NCBI GenBank assembly: GCA_003254905.1 | Contig: QANU01076562.1 | Coordinates: 186,001-250,000 of the forward strand | Source: Nissolia schottii | Taxonomy: Eukaryota; Streptophyta; Magnoliopsida; Fabales; Fabaceae | Length of the DNA stretch: 64,000 bases | Direction of reading: 5' to 3' | In this document: piece after piece, positions 49,402-61,572 of the stretch | How the letters are laid out: each line of letters begins with the position of its first letter | How positions within the stretch are numbered: position 1 is the stretch's first letter | Notes under the pieces: generated by a model | The model's database searches: none | Told to the model about the DNA's origin: nothing | What the model saw: only the letters and a program-made list of their open reading frames with translations | Position numbers and translations under genes: made by a program

Positions 49402-50322
49402 CATGAGACTCCAATTTTTATAAAAAGTAAAGCCAAAATATTATCACATTGTCACGGCACAATTTTTAGTCATATTTGTAAATATTTAAAAACAAGCCCT
49501 TCAATATTTCATTTTGCAAATGATTCCTTGACCGTTCCACACACCAACCACCATAACCACACCTGCCACACACCTCCGCACTGCCCACAATTATTCTGCA
49601 ATTCGCGTATATAATCAAAGGCTTGCATGTTGAGCAACAAAACGAAGAAGCATCGAGCATTGATTAAGATGCAATTTTTTTTTTTGTTTTTTTTTTTTTT
49701 TAGTTTATGAATTTGACAAAGGCTTAACTCTACAAGAGGGCACATGAAGAACCACGATATTAGAACAAAAGCAAGAAGAAATAAAAATAAAAATAAAGGT
49801 TAAACGTAAAGGTATTCCAAAAATTAGCACCAAGGATGAATCATCGGTCACAACCCCACCACAAATAGAGTAGTTAGTGGGTAAAAGATTAAATTAAGAA
49901 ACTTGCATAGCTTCTTAACCAAATTTAAAACCTTGGGACAGTTAAATCAAATGAAATCACAAAAACAAATATCTCTCTCACTGATATTAATTTCTTCTCT
50001 ACAATTTGAGATCTATGAACTCTTTCATCGTTTTCTTCTCTTCATCATCTTCATCTGCGAAAAAACTATCACCATGCTCCATGCTGCTGGAGTGTGGACC
50101 TCGCAAGACCATCGGCAGGACTCAGACACAATGGTAGTGAGCATAGAAGGTCCGTGCAGAGCAACGATTTGAGTGTGTGGTGGTTAGTGTGTGGTCAAGG
50201 ACTGATTTTGTAAAGCAGAAAGTTATTTTTTGCAATTGATCATTTAAAAAATTATAAAAGCTAAACCAGTGACACTATTGTAATAATTGCTAACATTTTC
50301 TCTAAAAATGAAATCTCATTCA
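49402..50322. mobile_element. element with long imperfect terminal inverted repeats (MULE-like)
   Basis: The left arm (about 49402-49555) and right arm (about 50170-50322) are imperfect inverted copies. Matching landmarks are ATGAGACT / AGTCTCAT-type ends, ATTGTCAC / GTGACACTAT, and TCCTTGACC with CACACACCAACCACC / GGTGGTTAGTGTGTGG. Arms of about 150 bases suit a Mutator-like or foldback element. The interior (49903-50172) has a weak 89-codon frame of no known family. No target duplication was found. The solo LTR at 48886-49391 inserted right beside its left edge. Confidence 0.5.
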
Positions 50323-52168
50323 CCAGGACCCAAACTTAAGGGGTCTTATGGGAGACAGCACCCAATTAGTGCTAGACGTCATTGTCCATGCAGCTTAGGA
50401 ATCGGTGTTTCCGTAAATTGATAAGACAAACGCAATTGATTACTTCAATATATAAATCTCAAGTAGCCTAGTATATATTCTGTGAAATCATTGACATACT
50501 AGTCGATGGGTGGTTTTCTTGGGTGTACTCAGTTTATGCTGCCGGTAAAATTAAAGAATAAGATGGACCATCATCACATTTCACCTAGTGGTTACTAGCT
50601 AGGTGATTATTTTGATTGATTAAAAATGAGGAACGTTTTCTTTTGTCACCAGTGCATAAATTTTACTTAAAGGGAATGTAATGTTAACTACTGTACTAAA
50701 TTAAGGAAATATGTTAAATTGGTACTAATATATGAAAAATGTTTAGGTGGTTATGTGATTAATATATCATATTTGAGCACACCCATAACAAAAATGAGTC
50801 TTATCATTTTTAATGTGAGTTTCACCTATTGTGTTTAGATCTCACATGATATAATTCAATTTTATTGTGTTTTGTGTTTAAAGATGACGTGTTAATCTTA
50901 TATTCACGTAAAAGTTTCTCTTAATATATACCAAGATTTATACTTATTTAAAGTGTAATTCTCGATTTTAGTGTCACATGGCCATGTTCAAGAAACTAAT
51001 TAAAAAATTACATATTGGACGGCAAGTTTAACCAGATTACTTTTTTTCCAAGTCATTTTTTATGTTATTTATATATTCAAAAAATAGTTGCCAAACATAT
51101 AGATAAATATTTTACAGTAGAAAAATAAATATTATTATTGAACATTTTTGCGTGCTCATATACGCATGAGTTTAATATTATTACAAAATAATAAAATAAA
51201 TAATACCATCGAATAATTTTGTGTGTTCATGCGTGTGTGTTTAATATTGTTTATTTTTTTATGTTTGACAATGTTTGTTTCATTCTTGATATGATTTTTG
51301 GGAGGTTATTTTTGGATTTTACAAATTTTGTTTTTTATGCCTAGGATTTCCTTGTTTTGTTGTTATGTCCCAACAAAAACAAATAGTGTTAATTAACCTC
51401 TTGTAACTGGACAAAGCAAAAAGCCAATGACATGCTGGTACAGGTTGCCACTGTCATACATTCATATACACACATGCAGCAATTTGTTTGTATCCCGTTA
51501 ATATTAACGTCAAAAGATTTGGCTAACATTGCTTTTGATTTGATGCATTCTCCTGTTCCAACCGTCAATTAAGTTCATTGAACTCCGCCACGTTTTTTAC
51601 CATTGAAATTTCCGGTACACACATCATGTTTATATGTGAAAACCATTTTCACCTCACCTAAACTTTGCTTTTGGATTTTTCCTTCTTTTAACCGACGAAA
51701 TGTAAGAGTGGACCTGGCCAAGATACATGCTTGCTGTGAGAACAAACACGCTCTTGCTCCGAATTATTAAATTCCTAACGCGTCAACAATGTGAGAATGT
51801 TATGCTTATCGAACATCTAATAATTTTTTCCGAGATTAACCCCAACATCTATCCATCTTCTCATACCCCAGTTCACTAAATTATAACCAAGTGTGGAAGA
51901 AGAAGGCATAGCTCTCTCTATTTTCATGTTTGATATAATATTACTAATAATTAAAGTACTATCGTACTTATATATTAATTCTATTTTTCAAAATAAACTT
52001 TGATGTGCAAGTATTGACACTGCAATTTTTAATCAACTATGTTATAGGTCATGGAATTTACAAACCAATTTATCCAAAATCTTGGTATTCTTAATTTGCT
52101 TCAAAAGCCTTATTAGTACATATGTATAGTGTGTGTGTGTATATATATATCCTTCCAACATGCATGTG
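50323..52168. other. intergenic AT-rich DNA
   Basis: No gene was recognised. The end nearest 52168 is presumably the 3' untranslated region of the DC1 gene and includes TG/TA runs (52130-52150). Confidence 0.5.
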
Positions 52169-53343
52169 CTAAAGGCAGCAAGGTAGGAACTTCCTCCATC
52201 CTGATGGGCTGTCTGTTCTCTGCAAGGATTAACAACAACATAGCATCATGATATATATATATATATTTTGAGTATCTAAAATCCATATAGTAAGTATCAC
52301 GAGGAAACACTTACGGAGTCTGATTTGGTGGTATTTGTCTGATCATTAACAGACCACTTGGCCAAGTTTTCGTTAGGGGGTTTCATTGCCAATTTATTAT
52401 TATTATGGGTTGATTCCCCAGAACCCTCTTCAAAAATTGCTGAAATACTGAGCTTATTCTGGTGTGTCCCATCATTGTATGAACCGTTATTATTAATGCC
52501 AGCCCCCCAATTAAGGACACCGTACGGATGCTCCTCTTTAACAGTACGACTCGCAAGTCTGCGGCGGTCATGAGCCGAATACGAGTTGGCAATATCAATA
52601 GAAAAGCACGCCTCGCTGAATTGGTGACTGGGCGTGCTGAAGTCAGAAAGCGGAGTCGTTTTATCCCTCAACGGACTCGTCTCTTCTTCTTCGTCCATTT
52701 CAACAACCTTGTTAAGGTCGGTTTTGCCCCATCCGGGCCCAGCAGATGCGCTCATCTGCTGCGCCACCAAACGCGTGACGATCTCGTGCCCTACACGTGG
52801 CTCAACCGATTGTTGTGGGTCCATGTTCCGAACAGCGCACGCCACGTGCGTGTCGAACTCGCACGTGCCGCACCGGTACAGCCACCCCTTGTAGCTCGGC
52901 TTGTTGCACAAGTCGCAGAAGAAATCGTACGGGGGCGCGAAAGCGAGCTCCATTGTGTGAACGTGGCGCGTGGTTGTCACGGAGAGAGGGAGCGCGAGGC
53001 AGAGCGCGTGGAAGAAGATGGTGCTGCATTCGGGGCAGTGGTAACAGAATCCGTTGAGGTGGTTCCCACACGCGACGCAATTGAAGGTGGATTTCGAAGG
53101 CATAACGAACAGGACGAGATCGTGCTTTGAATGGGAAGGGTGCTTGGCGATCATGGGCATGTGGATGCACGCGCGGTGGAGTGAGAAGGCGCAGGGTGAG
53201 CAGTGGTAGTAGTAGTCGTCGCCGTATGTAATGCTTAGCTTGCACCCGGAGCACGTTAAGTTTTTCCCTGTGGGAGTTGTGGAGGTAGGTTCCAAAGGGT
53301 GTGGGTGGCTAAAGTGGTGCATTGTTTCTCTCATGTCCCCCAT
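52169..53343 (-). CDS. cysteine/histidine-rich DC1-domain protein (three C1 domains)
   Basis: Two coding exons on the minus strand, 53343-52315 and 52219-52169, phase 0, with a 95-base GT-AG intron containing a TA run; 359 residues. Three plant DC1 (divergent C1) zinc-binding modules with spaced His and CxxC pairs lie at about residues 13-63 (CSGCKL, HCSPCAFSLHRAC), 71-118 (CVACGNHL, HCPECSTIFFHALC) and 127-170 (CDLCNKP, RCGTCEFDTHVAC). A long polar, probably disordered tail follows, with an acidic DEEEE patch. The short second exon adds RTDSPSGWRKFLPCCL, ending in paired cysteines that could be S-acylated (inference). If the intron is retained, the protein ends five codons later as VSVSS. 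DC1 proteins are plant-specific and often hormone- or stress-linked; no ligand is known here. No TATA box stands out upstream. Confidence 0.9.
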
Positions 53344-54171
53344 CTTTCTTTGTGCGTGTTTATGGAGTGCACGCGCCTAGCTGGGGGGAATTGTGGATGG
53401 ATTTATTGGTTTCCCTTTTGTATTGTTATCACTTCCTTTGGTGAAATCATAATTTCAATTGGAAAGCTAGCTAGTTGTTACCGCTCCACTTGTCTCTCTT
53501 AGATGCTCTTAGTATTTGTCAATAACGTCTAAAAATTCCTAGATAGACACAGTATATCTTGAGATCCTTAATCATTATATATTTATTTATTTGTGATAAA
53601 GTTTTCTTATCTTCAATTTTACCCTTAAATTAAAAATATGACAAGTGTTGGGCGTAGGGGGCACGTGTCAGATTTTGGGCACTTGTCAAACCGAGGTGAA
53701 AGGCTATTTTAGTGCAGGATTGCGTGCGTGGTGACCAAAGTGTAAGAGCTATCTCTAGTTCTTTAGAAACGAAGAGATTCCCACATTTTAGCCGGCAAAT
53801 GCACCAGCAAACGGCTGTAGCACTTTCCTTTCGACCTTGTTGCACACTACTAGACAACAATCAACAGACTCCGGAACCAGCATTACAAGGCTAATACGAT
53901 TTTCAACCTGTAGATTGGTTAATCGTTTGAATTGAGCTGTATCGGCATATACAAAAATCAAGTATTCAGATTGGTAATGTCTCTTCAGGTTCTCTGAAAC
54001 ATATGTTATTCTTAACATATACAAACTGCATTTGGTCTCCATGTGTTCTCGTGACTAATTAAATTCGTCATTAATATTGCTTCAATTTAAATGTATTAAT
54101 GTTAATCTTTCTATCTTAGTACAAGTAATTCCTTGTACATCAAAAGTAGACATCTATTAGTAAGAATAAAC

Positions 54172-54207
<36 letters not shown>

Positions 54208-57200
54208 TCTTGGCATTGGTTTTTAAGGTATAAAGAACATTATTCACTTTAAAAAAAACATGTTTTGGTGGCGGTTAGTTAGCTTTAGTTGTATAAATAG
54301 TTTATTGTCACTCAAACTTCAAAATTTGAAATATACTTTAGTGGAAGGATTTAGAAGAAGGATGCCATGGCTAGGCAAGAAGAAGCAGCTCCCATCAATT
54401 GAAGGGATCATAAAAGCTAAGATATCTCACAACCAGGGAATTGTTTTGGTGGAAGACTTTAGTCAAGGAGACAAGGGACAGTGAATATAGCCGTGCGGGA
54501 ACGACTAAAAGATCAGTTATCTTGAGGAGCAGTTTGTCGGCAGTTCCATTGGTCATAGTGGGACGATTTGTGCTATGTAGTGGAGCTGGAGGTTACACCA
54601 TGAAGGTAGTATAGTCATGTACCAAGAAAATGTGGTGGAGCTGGAGGTTAAATCTCGATGGGAATATGATTATTTGCTGAAAGGCAGTTAAGCGCACAAA
54701 ACTCAGGAGATAAAAGCATCTCAACAAAATTTTTTACTATTGTTTAATTGTTTTTTCTGCACTTTTATCTTCTAGATTAGGTTGTAGTTTTAGTTTTCCA
54801 CGTAACTCTACCCAAAGTTTGTGGATTTGGTGTAAATGATGACTATTGATTAATGCAAGTTTCTTTCACATTCCACAATTTCACCTTTGTCGATGACTTG
54901 TTTCACCTTTCTAGTCCTTGTAGAACCCATAACCAAAGGGTTAAGTCTCCCTTTGGTGAAATTGCCTAGTCAGGGATCAATTACCATTTTATCCTACATT
55001 TGACAAGTTTGCATTAGCCGATGAACGATTTTTGTGGTAACATAGCCTGTTGGCTACCGGCTACCATAACCATTAAGGAAAAATTGGGCCTTGACCTGTC
55101 ATATCATTAAAACAAGAGAACTAAAACTAAAACTCCTAACCTAAAAGGCAATGTCAGATCCATCTTTTGAGACCCAATCTAAGTTTTTAGACCTAAAATC
55201 ATCTGAGTCACTCACCAAAAATCAAAACAAAAGAATCGTTCACCCTTACACACAATTTTCATCACCAACAAAGCTCATTCTCCTTGAAACCCGCCATCGA
55301 AGCTCACCTTTCGGTCACCACCATTGTTGCCTCACCATCACCCTCCTTTAGGTGTTTTCCCCACAAAGCACCACTTTCCTTTAGATTGTGTGAAAAGAAC
55401 CCATAGCATAGCTTGAGAAATCACCATGAATTGAATTGAAACTTCTTTGCATTTCTCGATAGAGAGAGTGAATTTCATTTAGTGAACTATACAATCTGAA
55501 GTTTCTGTTACACATCATCTAGGTATACATACAACTCTAACTAACAGAATCTATCTACTACTAACATAATCTAATAACAAATCTTAACTAAATAACCATC
55601 TATTACTAAAAGCTAACTAACTCATAATATTTAGGTTCTATTTATTTTAATTTCCTATTATTTTCTACTCTTTTCTTCTCTCTATTTTATGCCTTTGAAT
55701 CCTCCATCCATGGATTAGTTTTCTAATACCTTGCATGCGATAATTCTAGGATTAGGATTAATTTGAGGTTCTTATGCTTAACGGTGATTCATAATTCCTT
55801 TTCCTTCTTCTCTGATTGATAACATAGTGATCAGATGCTATTGGTTAGGGTTAATTCTAAATTAACGAATCTTGATTATTGTAGGATTTGTTATTCAAGT
55901 TGATCAATGAGAATTATCCAAGCCGGTAAAGGGAATTGGGGATTAATTCGGTCGGATTAAGTTGTGCAATTGGGTATAAAATTAGTATAGATATTTGAGA
56001 CTGAGATCTTGGTTGTTAATTCTTGTACTAATTAATGCTTAGGAGAAAGCGATTGCGCTCTCTTAGGTGAATTGCGTGTTAGTTGGAGATCTCTGGCTAA
56101 CAATCAACAACCAATTCATGAGCATTATTTTGTGGAACCAATGATAATTGATCCTCGATCTATGAAAAATCGTATGCATGATATTGCTTTTATTTCGTGT
56201 ATTTTATTTTATTTGTAATAACCATTGAACCCCCAATTTTACTTTATCCAAATAGAATATAATTAAATTGTTTGTACTGTCTTGCGAGACAACTTAAGTT
56301 AGCCCCCTTTGCTACGTTTTTGGGATTTGCTTAGTTTATAAATTATTATTTGATTGTGCACTAGAATTGTGACATTTTGGTGCGTGTCACTAATATGTGA
56401 CGAATGTTTTTAAAGGATTAATGCAGTAGCCACTATATTTTTGGACGATCAAAATAGAGTTTTACTCATTAAATTTATGCATAGAATATACTATGTCTCT
56501 TATAAAAGAAAAATATACATTCCACAATTAAAATTTAAAAGACACATACGCACATCATATTGACTTTGAAAATAATAATCTTTCACAAATTATTGAAATG
56601 TCACAAATAATCAATTCCTAATTTTATTGGATATATAATGTTGTGTAAAATCCGTAATTATAAAAAGTATATTTAAAATTGTATTTCAATTTAACTCAAG
56701 ATCGATCTTCAGAAATTAGACAAAGTAATTATACAATACAAGCTATAATTTTCTCGACTACACACAATTATGTTGGAAAATGAATGAGTTGAGAAATAAC
56801 ATGTTTCTCTTCTTCCTATTTAGAAAGAAACAATAAAAATAAAAGAGTGAGGTTAAAAACTAAAAAAGAAAGTAATAAAATTGTGTCATTGGATGTAACA
56901 AATATTTTATTATATGACTTGTGTGTGTGTGTGTTTATTGTTACACTCCGTGCGCATTTGCTCAGGTACAGATTCTAGTATATGTATATAAATCATCAAT
57001 AACACACACATAATCAAGAGAAATTAAAGTAAATTCCTGTATTTTCAATTATTCCTCGCAAGAATGAAATTAAAACGATTGTATCTATTTGATATATATG
57101 TCTACCTAGCGTTGTGATGCAAAATTAAAAACATATATTTTTTTCCTCGTCATTTTGTAATTAATTGTATGATAATTATTATTTAGTAATCATATCTGGA

Positions 57201-57300
57201 AATTAAAGCTACTTGTCCATACGTGGATCTCATAAGTGGTTAGGTAATGTACTTATGTCATGATTGTTTATTAACGAGAAGAAGATAAATGATAAATTTC
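53344..57300. other. intergenic DNA, unresolved repeats
   Basis: No host gene is supported. A CT run then a TA run lie at 54172-54207. Stretches at 54330-54720 and 55850-56400 are less AT-rich and read like pieces of old repetitive elements, but I see no LTR pair, primer site or conserved motif. A 66-codon frame at 55151 (starting MSDPSFETQSK) has no recognisable features. Confidence 0.4.
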
Positions 57301-57302
57301 AT

Positions 57303-57558
57303 AACCCTAAACCCTAAATTATTACCAGCAGATATATATGCTAGTAAAATTATCAATTATATAATGTATTATTTAATATTTACCAGTGGATATATCCACC
57401 GGTAAAATTGACAATCTTCATCAATAGACTTGTCAAAAGCATTTACCAACTGATTGAGGGCATAAAATTCGTTGGTATCATCGGTAAATATATCTGCTGG
57501 TAATGTCGACGGATATATCCGCCAAAAAATTCATCAGTAGAGCATTTTTCTTGTAGTG
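57303..57558. mobile_element. CACTA element end with subterminal repeats
   Basis: The right terminus is the reverse complement of CACTACAAGAAAAATGC (57542-57558). Before it lie several palindromic subterminal repeats on the core TTACCAGTGGATATATCC / GGATATATCCGCCAAAA. At its left edge are two CCCTAAA units (57304-57317). The left terminus was not found, so the extent is a minimum. Right of 57558 the copia gag fossil starts at once, so this CACTA copy inserted into it. Confidence 0.65.
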
Positions 57559-58451
57559 AGGACTATCTTTATTGCCTTCATCATCAAAATTCTCCGAGGC
57601 AATATGGTTAGCATTGTTGTTACTGTTGTGCCATCTGCTGTGTAGAGGCGGTGTGAAGTGTAGGGGGTAACCATATTTCTCCCAACATTGGTCTATGGTG
57701 TGATCATACATTTTGTAGAATGTACAATATGGATGCCCTCTTCCAGCAGAAGTAGGATATGAAGTTCTTCCTCTACTCCTCCCATCACTTCTTCCATCAC
57801 CTCTACCACCCTTTCCTCTAGAGTAACCTCCTCAGGAGCTATTTCCATTTCCAGAATAACCATTTCCATTATTTGAATGTTTTCTTGTTGTAGTAGCATT
57901 AAACATAGTCAGAGAGGCTGAATTTTACAAAGTAGTTATCTTTCTTGCTGGGTAAGGAGTGAAAAATCATTGTTAAGATTTGGCGTGGGACATATCATCA
58001 CGACTTGAGATTGAACACGGGCATATTTCTCATTTAATCCACTAAGAAAATGGATTCAATAATCATTCTTTCGGTATTCCCTAATGATACTAAAGCCACA
58101 ATTGCAAGGATTGGACAAGAACACCTTAGTATTGGTCTAAAACTGTCTATTTCTTCCCAAACTGACTTTAATTTGGTGAAGTAAGAAGTGACGGTAAGAT
58201 CTCCTTTCTTGATGGAGAATAACACTTCCTGTAGCATAGCAATGCGAAATTCACCCCCTTGGCAGTATTGATGTCGAAGATCTTGCCACAAATCTTTTGC
58301 ATCTTACATCTAAAACATAATCTCTGGATTGAGTGAAGCATTGATCCAATACACGATGAATGTGTTGCATCGGTCTCAAGCCTCAAACAAGGGATCATCT
58401 TGGGCCAATATGGAAATTGTATCATCAACAAATTTTAATTTATTCTTAGAT
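57559..58451 (-). mobile_element. Ty1/copia gag fossil
   Basis: On the minus strand there is similarity to the copia gag polyprotein: a DLRHQYCQGGEFRI block and GDLTVTSYFTKLKSVWEEID in the centre, then a zinc-knuckle-region motif DQCWEKYGYP nearer 57660. It is broken in several places and is bounded by other elements on both sides (CACTA end at 57558, LTR-like sequence at 58457). No LTRs of its own are visible. Old fragment. Confidence 0.75.
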
Positions 58452-58456
58452 TTTAG

Positions 58457-59350
58457 TGTAACAACCCTTACAAGAGAAGAAAAAAAAAAGAAAGGGGCAC
58501 GTCTCGCGTGAGACGTAAGGCAAGAAAGCTAGTGCACTACAGCAGCACGGCGTGTGGGCACAAGGCAGTGCCCAGGGAGCGCTACAGCACGTTGAAGAAT
58601 TAATCTCACATCGTTTACAGCTATAGAAGGGGGTCTTCTCCTCCCCCTATATATAGAGGCTTCCCATGAGTGTTTAGACTTGTTAATTTACTCTAGAGCT
58701 TAAGAGGTCACACTTTTGTGAGACTTTTCGCTCTAGTTATATTTTTATTTCTTTTCTCTCTCTCTCTTGTCTTCCATTCGTGGGGAAGCAGTGCCTTCAC
58801 GTAGAGTGTCAGGAGCTCCCACTTCTTAGCGATCAGCCATGTTAAGGTGAGTAACTTTCTTCGCGATCTATGTTAGACCATGTATTTATTTTTAAAGTTA
58901 TTTATTTTAACATTATTTTATTCATGAATGTTTTATAAAATTATAGGAGGTGGTATTTATTATTTTATTTATGTATTTATGAAGTTAGTTATTATTTTTA
59001 GTTATTATTTTATTTAATTAGTTATTTTCTCATGATTATGTATTTATAAACTCTTTATTTATGAAGTAGATATTTACGAAACTATTTTAGAAAAATTATG
59101 AAACTATTTTAGGACCACATATTTGTTTGCATTAAATATATTCATGTTGTGTGTGTATGATTAGTATTAAGCGATATAGATATTCATATTGTTTAGTTAA
59201 ATCCTTAATAAAAGATCATGATTAAGAAAAAATTCTGGTAGAAGAAGACTTATGTTAAGGAAATGTTCTGGCCAAGGACAAAAATTGGTGCTTAAGATGC
59301 TCATTGTGACATACCTCGGGAACCTCCCAAAGTATGAGATCTTAGTCTAC
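58457..59350. mobile_element. LTR-like sequence inserted in the copia fossil
   Basis: It begins TGTAACAACCCTTAC exactly where gag similarity stops, and contains a CTATATATAGAGG promoter box (58648-58660) and a CT-rich stretch (58756-58768), like an LTR. TTTAG precedes it (58452-58456) and TTTAG occurs again at 59351-59355, which could be a 5-bp duplication, but the right end does not finish in CA. The right boundary and family are therefore uncertain. Confidence 0.35.
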
Positions 59351-59352
59351 TT

Positions 59353-59500
59353 TAGGGGTGAACATGGGTTGGGTTCGACTCACCGATCTGACCTAACCCC
59401 GACCCCAAGTAGATCCGTATAGAATGCGTGTGAAGACGACGACGATCCATACAGAATGCAGCGGGTTGTAGCGGGATGCAGCAGAATGTGAACAAACTTT
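59353..59500. mobile_element. hAT-like element, left end only
   Basis: It starts TAGGGGTGAACATGGGTTGG, followed by CGACTCACCGATCTGACC, the same terminus and CCGA/GGGT-rich subterminal style as the elements at 9362 and 38868. No matching right terminus was found, so it is truncated. The right edge is approximate. Confidence 0.5.
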
Positions 59501-59962
59501 TTTTTTAAAAGAGACGGGTGTGAGAGAGGGTTTCGAGATAGGAATCGGGTGAGTAAACAGTGTGTGAGAGAGTAGAGTGTATTTCAAACGCAAAGAGTGA
59601 TATTAGGCAATTGGGAAGTAATTATTTCATTAATAGTGGATTAGAGTGCATTAAAAAATAATGATAGCTCAACGTTGGTACAATATTTAATATACAAATA
59701 ATACCACTCCAAGAAAAAAGGAACAATGACGTCACGTTGCTGATCTACGCGTTCGGAAAAAGCCAAGAAAGAGATGTTACATTCCTACCATGAAAGGTGC
59801 ATGCACATGCTAGGAAGGCACAACTATTATAATCAAATTATTATTATCTATATTTTCTTTATATTAATCACCGGGTTGTAAGTATTTTGTGCATGTCAAT
59901 CTTATTTATTGTAGGAGTTGTTGATAAATGATAACAAAAAGAAGAATGAGATGAAAAAATAT
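59501..59962. other. intergenic AT-rich DNA
   Basis: No gene or clear repeat was seen. Confidence 0.5.
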
Positions 59963-59970
59963 ATATAAAA

Positions 59971-60198
59971 ACAAAAATGTTATCTGTACACCCAATTTTA
60001 TACGCTCATACATACACCATTAATAATACACAAACTTTATTCTTATGAGTGTACAAACATTATAAACGTATAGATGATATTCTCAATTATACTTAATTAA
60101 GTACACAAATATTATAGACATTAAAACACAAACTTTATGTATATAAATATAAGATATATGTATGATGTATATTTTTTGGTGTACATGTAACAGAACTC
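59971..60198. mobile_element. Mutator-like MITE, 228 bp
   Basis: The ends are imperfect inverted repeats: ACAAAAATGTTATCTGTACA on the left, and GAGTTCTGTTACATGTACAC reverse-complemented from the right. Flanked by ATATAAAA at 59963-59970 and 60199-60206. The ends resemble those of the element at 6189-6878 (a GTACAAC / GTACACC core). The flank lies in A-rich sequence, so the duplication is less certain. Confidence 0.5.
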
Positions 60199-60206
60199 AT
60201 ATAAAA

Positions 60207-61563
60207 AAAGAGTGAGAGTGAGAATGATAAATAAGAAGATATAAAAAGTAAGCGGTTAAAAAGAGATGAGATGAAGGATGAGTAGTTATATTTGATTAAA
60301 ATTGAGTAAGAGTAAAAAGGAGAAAAAAACAAATTTAAATATTGAAGTGAAAGTTTTTCTTTATTTAATTGCATAGATTTTCACCAGTTTAAACCGGGTA
60401 CTAGTTCAACAGTAGTAGCAATTATTTTGGAAATACTAATGGCTATCTGTCTTCTTATTATTTGAATTCAATTCTGTCGGCTATGAATCCGTACCTAAAT
60501 TAATTAATTAAGGTTTTCATTATACAGGGTAATATAAGGTCCACAAAACGCACAATGGATAAGCAGAGAGAGGCATGGGCTACATATGCATCAGCAAGCA
60601 CTACTAAGGAATTAAGAGCCCTTGTTGTTTCCTTTCATTTGCCTCTCTGGGCATCTCTGTTCTGGGTGAGAGAAACGCGTATCTGTGTTAATTATGGGGC
60701 TAATACGGTTGCAACTGCCTAATTCCCTGCTTCAACTGCATGCCTAACACTCATACGGGTCGCTCTCACCTAGACCTGAGTTCCCCATAATCATGTGAAC
60801 ATTCGTTTCATCAAAAGGTACTGCATCCCCACTTTAAGGTGTGTTTATTTTATAATTTGTAAATTGTGTTTAGTCTAATGAAAAATATTTTTTTTCTTTT
60901 TTCAATTTTTTTTTTACTTTAAAAATTGCTTTGATGACAATGGGATTTAAATCTAGAATCTCCGATATACTATTCAAATCCCCACTCTTAACGGCTTCCA
61001 TGAGCCTTTGAACTAAAATTGTTCAATTTTTTACATTTTATGTTAAAAAATTAAATCTCTAAATTTGAACTAAAAATTTTCATGTAACTGTGATTTTTTT
61101 TGTTTGTGTTTAAAAATAAAAGATAGAGCCACTGTTTAACTAAACTTAAATTAAGGATTATGTCAATATTTTATTACATAAGAATGTTTGAAGTAATACA
61201 TAACACAATTCTACATGGACAAAAGAAGACACAATGCTCCTTCAAACGCAGAAGAATTTACCTTATTTTCATTTATGGATTTAACGACCAAAATTAATAA
61301 ATTGAAACTCAATTTTTACCTTTCGATCCATGATTTGGTCAGTAGAAACTGAAATCCAAACAATCTATTGTGTTTTTCTCTTTCATTTGTGAATCGTGAG
61401 CTTAATTGCTTGTACTTTCCATTAGTAATTGGATATATTGAAGTTATGTGTGCCCCATTGTCAGTGTTCTGTCCAAATTACAAGCACCTGCTACAAGCAC
61501 CTGCTTCCAGCTAGGGCGGATCCACAACAAGAGTGAAGCGGCCAAAAGTGAAAGGATATGGTC
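60207..61563. other. intergenic AT-rich DNA
   Basis: No supportable gene. Confidence 0.55.
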
Positions 61564-61572
61564 CCAAAATAC

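Noticed and set aside
48836-49414. Several frames of 61-85 codons in a GC-rich block
   Set aside because: The block is a solo LTR with a 5-bp duplication; the frames are due to its high GC content.
52528-53254. Arg-rich frames of 86-200 codons opposite or shifted to the DC1 gene
   Set aside because: Shadows of the real minus-strand gene, whose zinc modules are intact.
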